Shown here: one piece after another, positions 1 through 13,700 of the stretch
Numbering within the stretch: position 1 is the first letter of the stretch
Layout: every line of letters begins with the position of its first letter
From: Undaria pinnatifida
Lineage: Eukaryota > Sar > Phaeophyceae > Laminariales > Alariaceae
Direction: 5' to 3'
NCBI GenBank assembly: GCA_012845835.1
Contig: JABAKD010000002.1
Coordinates: forward strand, 17,387,129-17,451,128
Length of the DNA stretch: 64,000 bases
Position numbers and translations under genes: made by a program
Notes under the pieces: model-generated
Database searches by the model: none
The model's input: only the letters and a program-made list of their open reading frames with translations
Told to the model about the DNA's origin: nothing

Positions 1-3000
1 AAGAACGCCAAAGAGAGTGCCATCAAGAAGGCTTACAGGTGTGTCCGCGTGTCTGAACTCCACAAGCAGAGCTTGTCTCCTGCCGACTTGGTTTTCAGCT
101 GCATAGTCTAAAGTACATCACGTTTTTTTCCGAGAGCACCATTTTTCCGTGCGTCCTCTGTCCGCTCGCGTACGACGAGCTGATGGACGCCCGCGACAGA
201 CAGAAAGGGCGACGAGCTGGTTCTAGTGTCTCTCCAAGAAAAGAAAGTGGTGCTTGGCTTCGAAACTCGGCTTGCCCCTCTCCTGGCTTACTCGGCATGA
301 GGTAGAGGTACCAGCCCCTCTTCTCGTCTCTTGCCTCTCTCATTTTCAACGCCTTTTCGGATGACGTGTGTATCTGTCTCAATCGATCCACATGGAGATC
401 GCTGATTGGTCAACGTGTTTTTTTCACTATAATTCCATCAAAATTCAGAATTGCTTTCAACCAACTTTCCTCACATCCCACAGCCCAGCAAGAGCCCTTA
501 TCACCTTATCTTCCAGCCCTCTACTTGCCTATGCTGGCATGGTGGCTTATGCTGTCGGCTGTAGGGACTGCTCTTATATGGTGATGCTCGGGGCCAACAC
601 GCCAGCCAGCCTGCCAGGCACGTGGTCTCTAGACTTTGCATGATACATACATTGGCCTTCTGCCAGCTTCGGGTATCGGAGCTTTGGTCTCTCGCCTCCA
701 TTTTTCATTTCCTCTCCCCTCTCCACCGCAGTAGTCCCGCGCGCGTTCGAGATGCAAAGAGCGACAGCAGTATCGTACGAAGTGTTCATGCTGTTGAAAT
801 ATTTCGGGTGTGGGACATTTTTGTCAGCTCTTTGCTAATCTTTGCAGGCTTCGTGATCGCGCATACATACGTGCTCGGCGCAGGTCGGGGGGCACGATTT
901 TGGCAACGGCGGTAACGAGTAGTATAGGAGTTGCAGTTTTTGATCAATGCCACTCGCGATGAGCGATGAGTATCGAGCGCTATCATGTGATATATCGCCA
1001 CTGCTACTGCTGCTGTGAATAATAAAGTACGTATCATACAAGTGCGTAAAAAAATACCAACGCTAGCCATTATAGTGGACAAAAAATAGGACCCCTCCCA
1101 ATAAAAAACTCACCCATACTAGTATGTTACAAGTACCAACAACGCAGCTTGCAAAGATGAGTATTGACCCGAGATTCGTCGAACTCACAGCCCTTACAGT
1201 ACCCGTCTGGTATATAATAATAAAATACGTTCAAGTACTTACTGATAGCCAACCCTAACCCTTACCGCCTGCATAGATACGTGTAAGTACTTGCTGATAG
1301 TCAACCCTTACCCGTCCCTTGTGTAGTGGCAATGCTTCGGAACCGCAAAGTTTGATCAACGTCCGTTCCCGCGAGCAAAACACCCACACTCTGCACCTGG
1401 TATACATAGGCGACTGGTTTGATTTGTCCGCATGTACCCACCTAACAGCAAACAACCAGCCGCCTCGCTAACCAGCTGGCTCATTTTATTTTACTTGATA
1501 CCAAGTCTGTTTTTGCAGATGGACAAAGACTGGTACACAAACGAAAGTGTATCGAGCTTGAGCTCTTTTTACCCGGATCTCCAGGAGGATGTAAAAATAT
1601 AAAAATAAAAATAAAAATAAAATAATGATTTTTTTTTTTTTACAAACTCGACACCCGATCCGCTCTTCATCTACGCCTGTCTGCCCGACGCACGCAGGAA
1701 GCTAGCGCTCAAGTACCACCCGGACAAGAACCAGGACAAGGTCGAGTGGGCCTCAAAAAAATTCCAAGACGTCGCCGAAGCTTACGAAGTCCTTTCGGAC
1801 TCGGAAAAACGAAGCATCTACGACCAGTACGGCGAGGAAGGCCTCAAGCAGGGCGCGGGCAACGGCGACGGTGGAGGGTTCCCAGGAGGCGGTTCGCACG
1901 GATTTGGCGGCGGTTTCCCCGGCGGAGGCTTCCGCCACGGGGGGGGCGGAGGTGGGACCAGGTTCCACTTCGAGGCCAGCGATGCTCAGAAGACTTTCGA
2001 GGACTTCTTCGGGAAGGGCACTCCGGGAGGTGCGTTTATCCGGAGCCGACCTATCCAGTGGGTGTATCGGAAGGGGCAGAGTTTGGTTCGACACCCGCGT
2101 TGCGTTCGCCTCGTTCAACGGTTGAAGCAGTTTTTCCGAAACTTCAACGAGATACCCGATTACAAGTCGTACGAAGGGCAGAAGCGCAAGCGGGATGGTA
2201 GGGGACAGGGTCGGGGACAAGGTCGGGCGCGAGGTGCGTCTCGAGCCTTGGTAGAGAGGGAGTCGGAGTTGTTTTCTCTCTGGGATTTTCTGTTATGTCT
2301 CTTAAGATTTTGCTGTACTCGTAGCAGTTGTTAGTTTTTGATGTTTTGTACGGACGTATTAATAGTAGCTCTCCTTTTCCCCATCATTTCTCCCAGGAGT
2401 GTCCGCGCCTGAAACCGATCCTCCGGCCGACCGCGCCGATGCTTTTGCGGGCGACGGTAGAGCGAGTGCCTCCTGTCATGTGAACCGAGGGCAGTACAAC
2501 CGTGCCGTCACCACTGACTTCGCATCATTCGTAGTTGGTTGTTGGGTTTTTTCGCCCGGACCGCCTTCCACCTTTATCTTTCCTCGTAGCAACAAGGACA
2601 AAATGTTGACGCCGCTTTGCTTGCCTCGCCGTCCGTCTGTTTTTGCCTCAGGCGGTGGTGGGGGTGGGAGCATGTTCGATGACTTTTTCGGCGGTGGAGC
2701 AGGCGGTGGTGGGGGGGGTGGCGGGTTCGGAGGCGGTGGCGGCTTCGGGGGCGGTGGCGGCTTCGGGGGCGGTGGTGGCAGGAGAGCGCAGCCGGCGCAG
2801 GATCTTTACCTCAAGGGTTCAAGCGTCAGCAAGTTATCGGAGGCCAAGTTCCCCAAGAAGGGCTCCGCGCACGTTTGGCTGGTAAGTGCTGGTGTAGCTA
2901 TATGCTGATTAGTTTTACGTTTATTCCAGTCTTTCGTATTTGCGCGTTTTTTTTGTGTCCCCTTGTTGGCTACTGCTGTATGCTGGCGCTTTCGGGTTGT

Positions 3001-6000
3001 CGTTGCATTTTTTTCCTGGTTGGACGCTCGGAGCGTACATACCACGCAGCTATGCGCCTTTCTTCGCATGTTGAATATAGCCGCCTCGCCTCGAACTAAA
3101 CCTATCTCTGGCGGTGTAACTGTACCGCGGTACGTAGCGATTGTATACGATTGTGTTGTGGTTTGAAACCCTTTTTAGGGGCTGAGACGTTACCTGAAGC
3201 GTACCTGTCTCGCCTTCCCGTTGTCTTGCCGCGCCGCTTGCTCGCGTGTTTCGGGAATATCGCCGTGCAACGCAACAGGTCCACTTCTATTCCCCACGAA
3301 GCCGCGAGTGCAGCCAGCTGTCGCCAACCATGGAGAAGCTGGCGGATGCGTTGCGCGGCGTCGCCAAGGTATGCTATGTTCGGGAGCTTGGTCTGTCGTA
3401 CGACGAGGACCGAGCGCACGCTACGTAAGGCGGCAGGGTAGTCGTGGAGTGTGCGGTAAATATCCTGCCGTCGTAAAAAAACGCGTGCTGACGGAGCTGC
3501 TGCGAAAAGACAAACGTGACCGGTGGATGTGCGATGATTCGGCGAAGCGTTTTTCACACGTTTGTCCCCACATCCACACCCCGATGGGTTGTGATTTTTT
3601 TGTTTTTGACGTTTGTGCGTCGCCGCGTTTTTTTCTTTTTTTTTCTTGCTCCCGCCGTGCAGGTCGGAGCCGTGGATTGCTCTGGTAGCACAGAAAAGTT
3701 TTGCGTCAGCCAAGGAGTGCGAGAGTTCCCCGGGGTGGCGCTCGTGATTGACGGGAAGGCGACCTCCTTCGACGGCAACACCGGTGGGTTTATTTTCCGT
3801 TTTTTTGTCTCGTTTTATCGTTTTACCCTATTTTCTGTACCCGTTTATCTGCAAAGCGCCTGTTGTCATGCGTGCTGCGCGCTTGCGGTGTTTGCGGTGT
3901 GGTCTGCCTTGAGGTTTTTCTCCGCACGTCCGGTGGCGTTTGTGGCTTTGTGTGGCACCCATCTCGGTTCACCAGTTACTTAGCAAAAAGTCGGGTTCCG
4001 TTGACGGGCAAGATTCTTGCTGTTTTGGCGTGTGTGTACTTGTTTTTCGTCAGATGGCCTAGCGACGTTGATGTGTTAGACGGGGCGTTTTGTCATGCCC
4101 CCCGCCATAGTCACCGCACAACCCACTGCTTTCGGTTTTCCAATACTGTCATAATGTGCGTGGCCGGCGTTATGAACTTTAGTGCTTTGAACGCAGCTTC
4201 GCTATATTTTCGACTTGAAAGAAAGGCCGAGGCGCACACATGCACCTCCCACCGACGCCTCTCCGCCCACATTATTTCCTCCATATACTGTTTCTTACGT
4301 TTTTTGCTTGTAATGTTTGCCTCCTGCCCACGCCTCTCGGCTCACATTACCTCCGCCACACCCTTTTTTTGTTGCACATATTTATATATGTACTTTGTGG
4401 TTGACGCAGACGCCAAGTCTTTGCACGAGTTTGTTCTGGAGAACTTGCCGACTGAGCACGTGGCCAACCTGCGACGGAGAGATCAAGCCGATGCGTTTTT
4501 GGCGAACGAGTGCAAGAACAATTCGGGGTGGGGCGCTTGCGGCGTCTTGTTCACGGACAAGTACGACACGTCGGCGGCGCTTAAAGCCCTCTCCTTCCGA
4601 TACCGTGACAGGGTGAGACGCGCGTACGGTGGGCGTTGCCGGGAGTTGGGGGTGGGAGGTGGGGGTTGGGGGCGGGGGGCGGTGGCAAGGGTGGTGTGAT
4701 TTGTGCGCGCTTCCGTCTTGTGTTGAGCAACAGCGGATGAGAGTCGATGTTGCTATCGCTTGCTGTTCGATGCCGTGTACGGTGCCCTGCGGTTGGTTGT
4801 GTCAACGCTATCTCTTTCATGAGCCCAACTTGGCCATGCTCACCCAGCTGCGTTTTATGAAAGCGCGTTGCATAGCGATGGTGAGGTCGTATGTCTGACG
4901 ACCCTGCGCGTTGCGTTTCTGTTGTGGCCAGGTTGCGTTTGGCGAAGTGCGCGGAAAAAACGACGCTTTGGCGAACAGCTTCCTCATCTCGTCGTACCCC
5001 AGTCTCGTATTTTTCTGCGGCGGAGACGCGAGCGTTTCGTTCCCCTACGAGGTGAGACCATTTGGCGCACCTGTAATTTGGCAGTCGGCATTGGATTGGG
5101 TACTGTGCCGGTGACGTTTGTGAGTATACGTGTTACGTGTCGCCTTGGGGCTTTGCCGCTGACCATGAGCGAAGCGCTTATTCTTATGTTTTTGTTTCTT
5201 GATCACCTTGTGATTTGTCATGCAGCCGAACCGTAGTATGAGCAGGCGGATGCCAGCGACTGACCACACAGGAGGCCTGGAACTCCACGAGCAGGGGCCT
5301 CCGCCGATATTCGTTTTATCTCGGAGTCCCTCAGAATCGTCACCTGTTCGTAGTCCTCTTACGGTGGTTGAGCGCTGCGCACCCTAGATTGCGGCTATTA
5401 AGTACACCTACGGTAGCCGTCGTAAGGTTTTGCCCTTTTCTTGACGGAGATATCGTTTTCGCGCCTATTACTAACATCTTGAGTCGTGGCCCTGTTGTTT
5501 TTCTAACGGAGATCTCGTTTGCCGTGTGCGCCTGGCACGATGATGTGGCTACTGTCGTTCATGGCAGGGAGAGCTGAAAGCTGAGCCCCTGGACGCGTTC
5601 GTGAAAGGTCTGAGAGATGGCTCCAAGTGCAAGACAGCTGCCACCAAAAACACGGAAATGCGCGATCTAGGTGAGAGGAAGCACCCCCCACTCCCCCGCA
5701 TCCGCTGGTGGTGATGAGGCGTCGTAGGCGTCCGCAACGTGTCGTAGGCGTCTGCAGCGCGTCGTGGGTGGCTTGCTCGTCGTAATGGTTTTGAAATTCA
5801 CGCCTTCGAAGGACAGCAAACCCTAAAGATTTTCGCCACCCTACTGCTTCCCGTGACCGGCTCACTGTAACGCCTGCGCTACGTAGTTTACTGGTAGCCA
5901 GTGGGAGGTACGCGTGGTCTCCAGCCCAAAGTGTGGACCCGTGATCCGGGGGGGTATGTATGCAACGGGCAATCTGTGTGTGATGTGCGTGACGGGACTA

Positions 6001-6360
6001 AGTGTTTCCTCAACCACTGTTTTATCGGCACTTTCTTGTTGTCCCGTTTTAAACACCCCGCTACTCGTCGTGCTGTAGCCCACTTATGCACCATTATTTC
6101 TAACGGTTCCCTGTTGTTCCGTCTCCTTGCCCCCTCCCCCCCACTCATATCGTCGGTCGCGACCTGCCCCCGACGGCGTTCCAAACTACTGTTTGGCAGC
6201 CTCGAGATTGCGACCGGACGAAGATTTCTCGAAGACTCGCGTGAAGGCGCTCCGGGAGCTGCTGCTGGCGTTCGGCGACGCCTGCGAAGGCTGCGTTGAG
6301 AAGATCGACTTCGAGCGGGCACTGCGGGAACACGTGATTGCCGCGCAGTCCGCTCGATAA
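1..6360 (+). CDS. DnaJ co-chaperone with two thioredoxin-like domains and a C-terminal CxGC (MANF/SAP-like) domain; 5' partial
   Basis: Spliced by hand from nine exons: 1-38 (partial), 1698-2029, 2652-2881, 3279-3368, 3663-3783, 4410-4612, 4932-5051, 5568-5670, 6200-6360. All junctions are GT-AG and in frame. They give 465 residues and a TAA stop; the N-terminus lies before the window. The first two exons carry the J domain, with the HPD tripeptide (KYHPDKN) and the helix ending in [19 protein letters not shown] Gly/Phe-rich linker with two FF motifs (DFFGKG, DDFFGG) follows. The first thioredoxin-like fold starts VWLVHFYSP; where PDI has CGHC it has SREC, so only one active-site Cys remains. 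A second fold (VLFTDK...FRYRDRVAFGEVR) has no CxxC. The last exon holds [11 protein letters not shown], like the CxGC motif of the MANF C-terminal domain. Known relatives are ER chaperones; ER location is inferred because any signal peptide is outside the window. The first intron is 1.66 kb. Confidence 0.9.
39..1697 (+). other. First visible intron of the DnaJ gene, with small duplications
   Basis: It starts AG|GTGTGT and ends CACGCAG. It holds a 52-base-period imperfect duplication (from 1227 and from 1279, core AAGTACTTNCTGATAG), a short A/T tract near 1590-1640, and at 1141-1195 a fragment resembling the 5' module of the composite repeat near 30.0 kb. No coding exon is supported inside it. 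Confidence 0.7.
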
Positions 6361-9300
6361 CGCATATGACGCGCTCCGTCGATTTTATCCAAAGACTGAA
6401 CATATTCTGGGTGCTGATTTTGTACTACTATTCATTTATTACCAGTAGCCTATACGGGCGGGGTGCTTTACGCTGGAGCATAGCTGCCATCCCGCTGAAA
6501 TTGTATGTGTTTTTAGTGGTCTCAGTTCTCGTCAGAGCAGGGTTTGTTGGAGCAAATCATGGAGGGGGGGGGGTTGTGTGCCGTAGTGTCTGGCTTGTGC
6601 ACTTTTGCTTAGGCAAAAAAGAAGGAAACCACCGAATTGGTTCGAAGGTCTAGAAAACCACGGTGCTTTCACGCTGGCTTGTAGCGTGAGGGCTACTAGC
6701 CGCGTATTGCTGTAGGATAGAAGGTCTAGAAAAATCTGGGCTGGTTCTGGCTTGAACCGGGCATGCAACTCTTACCTCGCGGATTATCTGCTGTCGAATG
6801 CCCAGAAGTTTTTCGTGCTGTTGGTAGTGTGAACCAAATATGAAATATGTCTCCTTTTATAAGCTCAGGGGTTCTCTGGAGCACTTTTGTTTTTGCTCGG
6901 CCGGCCCCGCACGTTTGGAGGATACTGCGGGGACCATCAAGCACCTGGTGGGACAACTGTTTTGTACAGCCGAATTAGGGTACGGTAGAAGTTTGTATGT
7001 GTTAGTTGTGGTGGCGAGGGCGCGTGTGGGTGCGTGGTTGAGTGGGTGAGGTGTTCAGGGTGCAGCGTTGATCGCGAAACCAGCGAATGCACAAGCTTAA
7101 TTTTGTTGTGATGGGGAAATGTGTCTGTGTCGTGGGGGTATTTAACCGTTTTGGAACCCATGTATAGCGACCAAAAAAACTACGAGTGCAATCTTGTCAA
7201 GGGACTAGGTACAGCGTAGAGCTTGACGTAGCACTACCGTGCTGCGCGCGTGGAGTAAAGCTCCTTACGTTCAAGCTTGGGTGCACACCCCACGCCCGAC
7301 AGCTTAAGCTGCTTGTGTGGCCGATGCTGTAATCTTTTGATTTTGACAATTTTTCTCCCGAAAAGGGCTAAAGGTGCATGCGCACATTAGACGTCATGCG
7401 AAGGGCTATCGGTTCCCCCCGTTGGTCAATTCGTCTGCCATTGCCATCGACGTTTTGCCATGGCGGTAAGTAACAAAGTATAGGGTATTTCCCTTCCAAG
7501 CTGGCTAGGGTTTGGGGGGTTTTGATTGTTTAGCGCCTTCCGAAACAAACGCGAGTACCCGGACTCGATCGATTAGTTGTCCTGCGTTGCTGCACAGTAT
7601 TAGTTGTAGTTCCAGAACTCATCCTGTCTGGAATCCTGAACCAGCTGACATTTTCCAATGTACATGAAAACACACGAGCGTCGCTGAAACACACGACTCA
7701 CTGTTGAGTACTCCTACGGTGTGTGGGGACGCGCGGGCGGAACGAAGCAGCAGCAGATAGATGTTTATAATTATTCTATTGTGGTGTTTATTCGAGGTGA
7801 ACAAGGGGAGTGCACCCGCAACTGGCGCCGAAGCTAACTGGTTCCTTAGCGAGGGCATGACCCAGAAAATATGTCATCTGGGCCAATGTTTCCAAAAGTG
7901 TTGGTTTGTGCGTTCGCTCGTTCATGTCCGCTTGGTTCACTTGTGGACGGGCCCTGATGAGTTTTCGGTTCTCGGGTGTCGATTCTTGGTGCTGGCCATC
8001 GTGCGACGCAAACATCTATTCCATTGGCCATAGTCCATCACCTTTCTGACCCGCACGAAGTTTCAGCTGCTTTTGTGCCGCCTGTCTCTGATTCTGATTG
8101 AGTTGCCGGCGCGTAAACCATTTTGGGTGTTTGAGTGCTGCGAACTAAAAACGAACAGGAAGGCGAGCTACGCGAGAGTGCCTCGCTCATTTTCGAGTCT
8201 GTCTGTGATCGCTAACACGGTGTAGTAAGCAGCTTGCAAAGACGAGTGTCGATCCGTATATTCATGGAACTCACATCTGACGTATTTGAAATAGTTTTAT
8301 AAAACACTGTATGTAGCACAACGGCCAAATAAATGCTGGCCACTCGCTCGCGCCTTCTCGTTGCGTGCCCGCCCCTCTTCGTTCCTCGGCACCGCTTGAA
8401 CCGCTCACGCCTTCGCCGCTGTGAGCAAGCAGCCTGTGTTTGTTTGTGGTTTCATGCAAACTGCTACTGCGAGTGTCGCTTGGTGATCCTCGTCCTTGCG
8501 ATATGATTCGACTTCGTCTTCGTCCCTGCATTATAGTCCCCGTCCCTCTGGCAACCGAAAGGCTGGAGAAGTTTCTGCAAGGAGGGTGGTATGGTGTGTG
8601 TTGTTCCCATTGACTGAACTGATCTTTCCACCCACCTAAATCCAGCACAACAGTGTCCGTGCCGATTCCTCCCAGAGGGACAAGCTCTGCCATGCTGTGG
8701 TCACAAAGTACGAGGCAGAGACACACATTGAAAATACAACAGAGGTCCTTTGGTCATGCAATGCCAACCGCAATGAACTCGCGGGCAAAGCATGAAAGCC
8801 AGCACACCAGATTATTTGCAACATAGAGGGATAAGATAACTGAAAACTTTTTCAAAGAAAAAAAACAAGTTGAAACAAAGAGGGAATCTAGTTGTTTCGG
8901 AGTCGTCGACGCGCGACCCGTACCTCCCTGTGGTTTTAGCTTTGCAACACGGGGAGCAAAATCACACCCGGGCCCAACGTTTAGATTTCTCCTTGCTGTC
9001 CTGCTTGTTGCAATACATACGCTACCTCCACTTCGTTCGTCGATCGCCACAACGAAAACCAGCTCTAGAAAAGAAAAAAAACGCACTCTGCAATTACTAA
9101 AAGAAAATAGTGGAAGGAAGGGAAGGACTCAGCAATCGTCCAGGGATCGTGCTTCAGATTTCAATATACGATTTTTTATACCCGACACGGATCACCAAAG
9201 AGCTCACTCTTAGGAATTGTTCTGGCCTAAATCGACCTCGTCGCTCTTGTTTTCATCCTTAACGAAAACTGGTCATCCCGCTTTGCACATGGCTTTTCAA

Positions 9301-10788
9301 AGGAAATGAGCCAACGCTCTGGGTAACAGGACACGAACGCATTTAATTCGGTGGAAACAACGTACTACGGAATAATGCGCGCTATTCTGCTGCGATGTGA
9401 GCTGGCTTTCGAGATTTTCGCAGGAAAGAATCTCGCGGTGCAATGATTTATCAGTTGTCCTTTTGGTCACTTATTGTCCACTCATCAATCATTTTGACAT
9501 TTGATTTGACAGCTTTCGCCTTGTATCCATTTACCGCAGCATCTCTCGATTTTGCTGCTCTATCTTACCGCGATGCGATTTCCGATGCCTCCAAACGGCT
9601 TCTGACATCTGGGAAACGTCAGAGCGTCTTAAGATCTAAGTGACAACCGCCCAGCGTATAGTACAAATGGTAAATGTCTAAAATGCTTTGTCCGCCCTCA
9701 CCCCGCGTTGGCGCATAGATACGTCACTGCAAAGTATTAGCTACATGAACGGCCAACCTTGTCCTTACGTGATCTACCGGCTGTAGCTCATGTAGCTCTC
9801 TCATCGTCACAAATCATGGGGCTAACGACGCCATAGGTTGTGACTCCACTCCGTTTCACTCCTTCTACCAGGTACCAGGTGGAACGTGTTTCCCCTCAAA
9901 CGTTTTATTTTGACCAACACAGCCAATCGAAATTTCCGCTTCAAACATGCAAGAACATTAAAACAGCACCACTAGCGCACACACGCACGGCACATACTAG
10001 TCTACGTCGTCTATTTGAATTCAAATTACTGGTTATTTTACGTGTTATAGCGACCATGGTGCCGTATTTATTGGAGACAATCTACACGCCAATGCTGCTG
10101 TGCTTGTGTACGCAACGCACATTGTTTCGTCGGAGACATGGGCACTAGGGCAAACGGCACGCACATTTCCCTTGCACGCAGCGGGCCTACAGGATGCTTT
10201 CTTCGGCACTACAAGTAATCATAACGTGGTAGTCGACACTCGGGTTTGAGCGTGCGTAGCAACTCACAGAACCGACAAAACCAAAAAAAGTGTTCCCACG
10301 GAGACATACACACGCGCAACAGCGACTTACAAACATGTTTGTTTATACTACAGCAGCAGCAGTAGCACACACGAGAAACAAGACTTTGTTACACTAAGGT
10401 GAAAATACCACAGGGCAGTGGGGGGATGATAGCGGAGACGATGCTACGAGTACAAGCCTTCACCGCGGATCACCCTCGTAGGCCAACGAAGCGTGCGACA
10501 GCGGCGACGGGGTCGGATTCTGTCTATGCAGCCACTTCTTCCTCAGTAGACCAGTCTGATCGAATACGTATGGAATAATGCGACCTTTTGCGTCATATCA
10601 AAAGGTCCCTTGTGTGTACGATGAGACTGGTAGGTACCCATGGCGGGATCATTCCGGCATCTTCACCTACGCCCCGCCCGAAAAAGGGCAGCGCGTTAAC
10701 AAGCAAACGCACTCAGACGGATAACCCGAAATTTTCGTCTGCTTTGGTACCATTTTTTTTAGTGCTATATATTGGTAGAGTGGAAGCG
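6361..10788. other. Convergent intergenic region between the DnaJ gene and paralogue A
   Basis: The 3' flanks of two converging genes. I see no further coding exon; the longest open frames lack recognisable motifs. It contains a fragment of the composite repeat (8222-8280), a copy of the TCCAGCAC/GTGTCCGTGC dispersed family (8605-8830) and one TACCAGGTA motif (9867). Long 3' UTRs for both genes probably occupy part of it (inference). Confidence 0.6.
8605..8830 (+). repeat. Dispersed repeat family 3, copy 1
   Basis: Shares, in order, GAACTGATCTTT, an ATCCAGCAC core, GTGTCCGTGCCGAT, and (with the 43.7-kb copy) a stretch ending CATGCAATGCCAA and GCCAG.ACACCAGA. Relatives lie at 26515-26760 (+), 43750-43960 (+) and 61810-61935 (-). 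Non-coding; probably a short non-autonomous element, type unknown. Confidence 0.7.
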
Positions 10789-13700
10789 CTACACCGTGTC
10801 TTCGACGCAGACGTCGTCGAAGTCCAGACCAATGAGAGTGGCATCGTCATCGACATAACCCAGGGTGCATCCAGTCACCGGCTGCGCGCAAGAGCGAGTG
10901 GGGGGGGGGGCACATCGACGGGCACGATGCAGAGACCGGTCAGCGTAATGGCAAGATCAAGATGCATACACACACGTGTGCGACGATGGAGGTAGCACCT
11001 TATGGCAAAGTATTATCTGAAGGACGAGGCTCCTTCACGCCTTTTTAAAACTGGAAACCCTTTTTTTTTGGGACAAATTTACTTGCAGCTAGTATAGAAA
11101 GGGATTCGGGGCTCCAAAAGGGGTTATCCCACAATCCTCGCGGAACAAACCTAGGCCACGGGTTTAGTCGTCGGGCTACACTTTCAGTGTGCTCAAAGCA
11201 AGTTTTTGGGTGAGGTGTGTGCATCAGGTATGGAGCTCCTTAAGAGGTTAGGAGCCTCGGAATACACACACGGTGCACCGTTACCGAAGCAGGTGTCCAG
11301 CACAGCGGCCAGGTCACCGGATGGACCAAGCGGAGTTGTACGCCCCAAAAGTGAGCACCCACGTGCGAAGAGCGCGCTCGGACGACACTTGCGGACAGCT
11401 CCATGATGGTGCAGAATAGAACGTCATGTGCATCGTTTGCCGTTTCTATGGCAGGCTTTAGGGGCATAACTTCCATGGGAGACCCAATGAAATCCATGAG
11501 TCACACATGGAAGACCCATGGAAATCCATGGGTTTCCCATGGAAAACCCATGGGTGACTCACGCCGGCAGAATAACCCATTGGCAACCCACATGCAACCC
11601 ATGGGCTACCACCACTAAGCCATGGACAACCCGTGGGTCACCTATGGCTATCACTACTAAATCGTGGGCAGCCCTTGGGTGACCCACGGACTACCATCTC
11701 TGTGAGTCATGGGTCAGCCCGTGGGTTGCACGTGGGTTGCCCATGTTTTGCCCATGGGTCGCCCATGCGTTGCCCGTGGAGAAATCCCGTGGGTTGCTCA
11801 CGGAAGACGCTAAAGCATGCTACCTGGAAGAAATTTTGTCGAATAAGGTTGATGGCGGTTCCGAGGTACCAGGAACATCCGCGTGTCTTGCGTCTCTTTT
11901 GAAATGGCACAACGACCAAATCTACCCGACAGGGGGCCAGACCCGTGAGTGTGACCCATCATGTCTTACATCGTTGTTGTACTGGTTGTCGACGATGTAG
12001 TTGTCCGAGGCCCTGAATACCTCCGGGTTGAACGTCAACGTCCCAGGGCCGATGGTCGGGTTGGGGCTGCGCGAAACAAAGAAACGCCCACGGCAACGAA
12101 AGGAACAACGAAGAGTACGGTTATCGAAAAACGCCGCGCAGACTTGACGCGCTGGGCAGGGGTCGGAAACGTTGTCACGCTTGTAACATCAGAGCCTTTT
12201 AACACGCTTCAAGTACAGCAAGGCACCTCATGATACCGATTTGGGAACGCATGGAAGCCTCAGCGTGAGGGCCTCACCACTACCCCAGCGACAAGAAACA
12301 GCAAAAAAAAAAAATGGTACCCGCTAAGCCATGGAAAACACCGTGTACCGCGTTTCGTGTTCCCATAAAAAAGTGCGGTACTCGAGGTAGCATCTGTCGC
12401 CGCTCGTGGCTCGCACGTTGCACAGCATATCGTAAACTGCTTGCGATCCGAACAACTGAACCTCCCACCTCCCCCCAACGACAAAATAAGGATACCGCGA
12501 AAGGAGGATTGCTGTGAGCGACCACCTAGTTGAAACTCATGCCGCACATAGTCAAATGCCAAGCATAATAATCATACGTGAGATGTCATCCCACGGTACA
12601 GTTGCAACGAAAATTTCTAAGCCTACTCCTAACATGAGAAGCAGTCAATCGCGCAATCCGACCAGCACTCACTTCTATTTATGCGCTAGTCCTAAAACAA
12701 ATACCGGTATATATCCTCGAAAAAGTGTCCGGCTAACCGGTAGTTCCTGACGTTCCTGGACTTGAGCAGCTCAATCGGCCAGAACACACTCTTTTTAACC
12801 CGAAAATTTTACCCCCTACGGTGGGACGACTCGTGACGTACTCAAGGAACCCGTGAGGAAAATCTACCGTCCTCACGTTCCGTACAGACCGCCGTATGTG
12901 ACGGCGAAGGCGCCGCCGCTGTAGTCAGCCCCGTTGGTATCGAACTTGACCGCCTTCTTGAATCTGGTGACAGGTAGGTCCCAAAATTGGGCAGTGCACG
13001 TATTGTGGGGGGAGCTTGAGCGGTCGCACAATGTACCGTAAACAACAAGCAAGAAGCATAAGCGCCGTTCGTTGCCGTGAATCATGAGAACACCAAGGAG
13101 GTGTTTTGACGGCATATGTCCACACGGCGTAGTGGAGACCCCCTGACTTATGATCTTCGGGGGAGGGCAGACTATTCACCTCCGCAGCGGGCTAGGAAGC
13201 ACTCCTTGGTGGGATCAAGGTTCGGACATCCAATCCACCCTAACCCCCGGCCTGAATCCCGAGCCAAAACGGGCCAGAAACGCGGCTGCGCCGCTTTCGT
13301 ATCGAGCGGAAAAAAATACAGAGAATGCTGAATCGCTCGCTGACCACGATTAGAACTGCAGACCCCGCCCACCCAATGACCAAGGAATAACGTCGCTAAA
13401 GATCCGCGGGACCAGATCGCAAGGCTTGCTGGCGTCGTCGTCACCCAAAAATCAACCGCCATGACAACTGTTGTTTCTCGATTTATTTATTTATTATTTT
13501 TTTTCATCCTCCGGCGGAGGGGGAAAAATGAAGCTCAAGCTCACCACACTTCCACGTATTTTCGTATGCGACGTGTGTCGATTCAACTCAGTTGCTTTCG
13601 CAGCCCAACGCTAGCTGGCGCACCCTTCGGATCCCACTGTAGCGATAGCGTGGGCTGTCCCTATCAGTGGTCCTCGTTACAACCCCGGCAGCGCAAGCTG

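Noticed and set aside
3102-3713. 203-codon minus-strand frame
   Set aside because: Antisense shadow of DnaJ-gene exons 3279-3368 and 3663-3783 and their introns.
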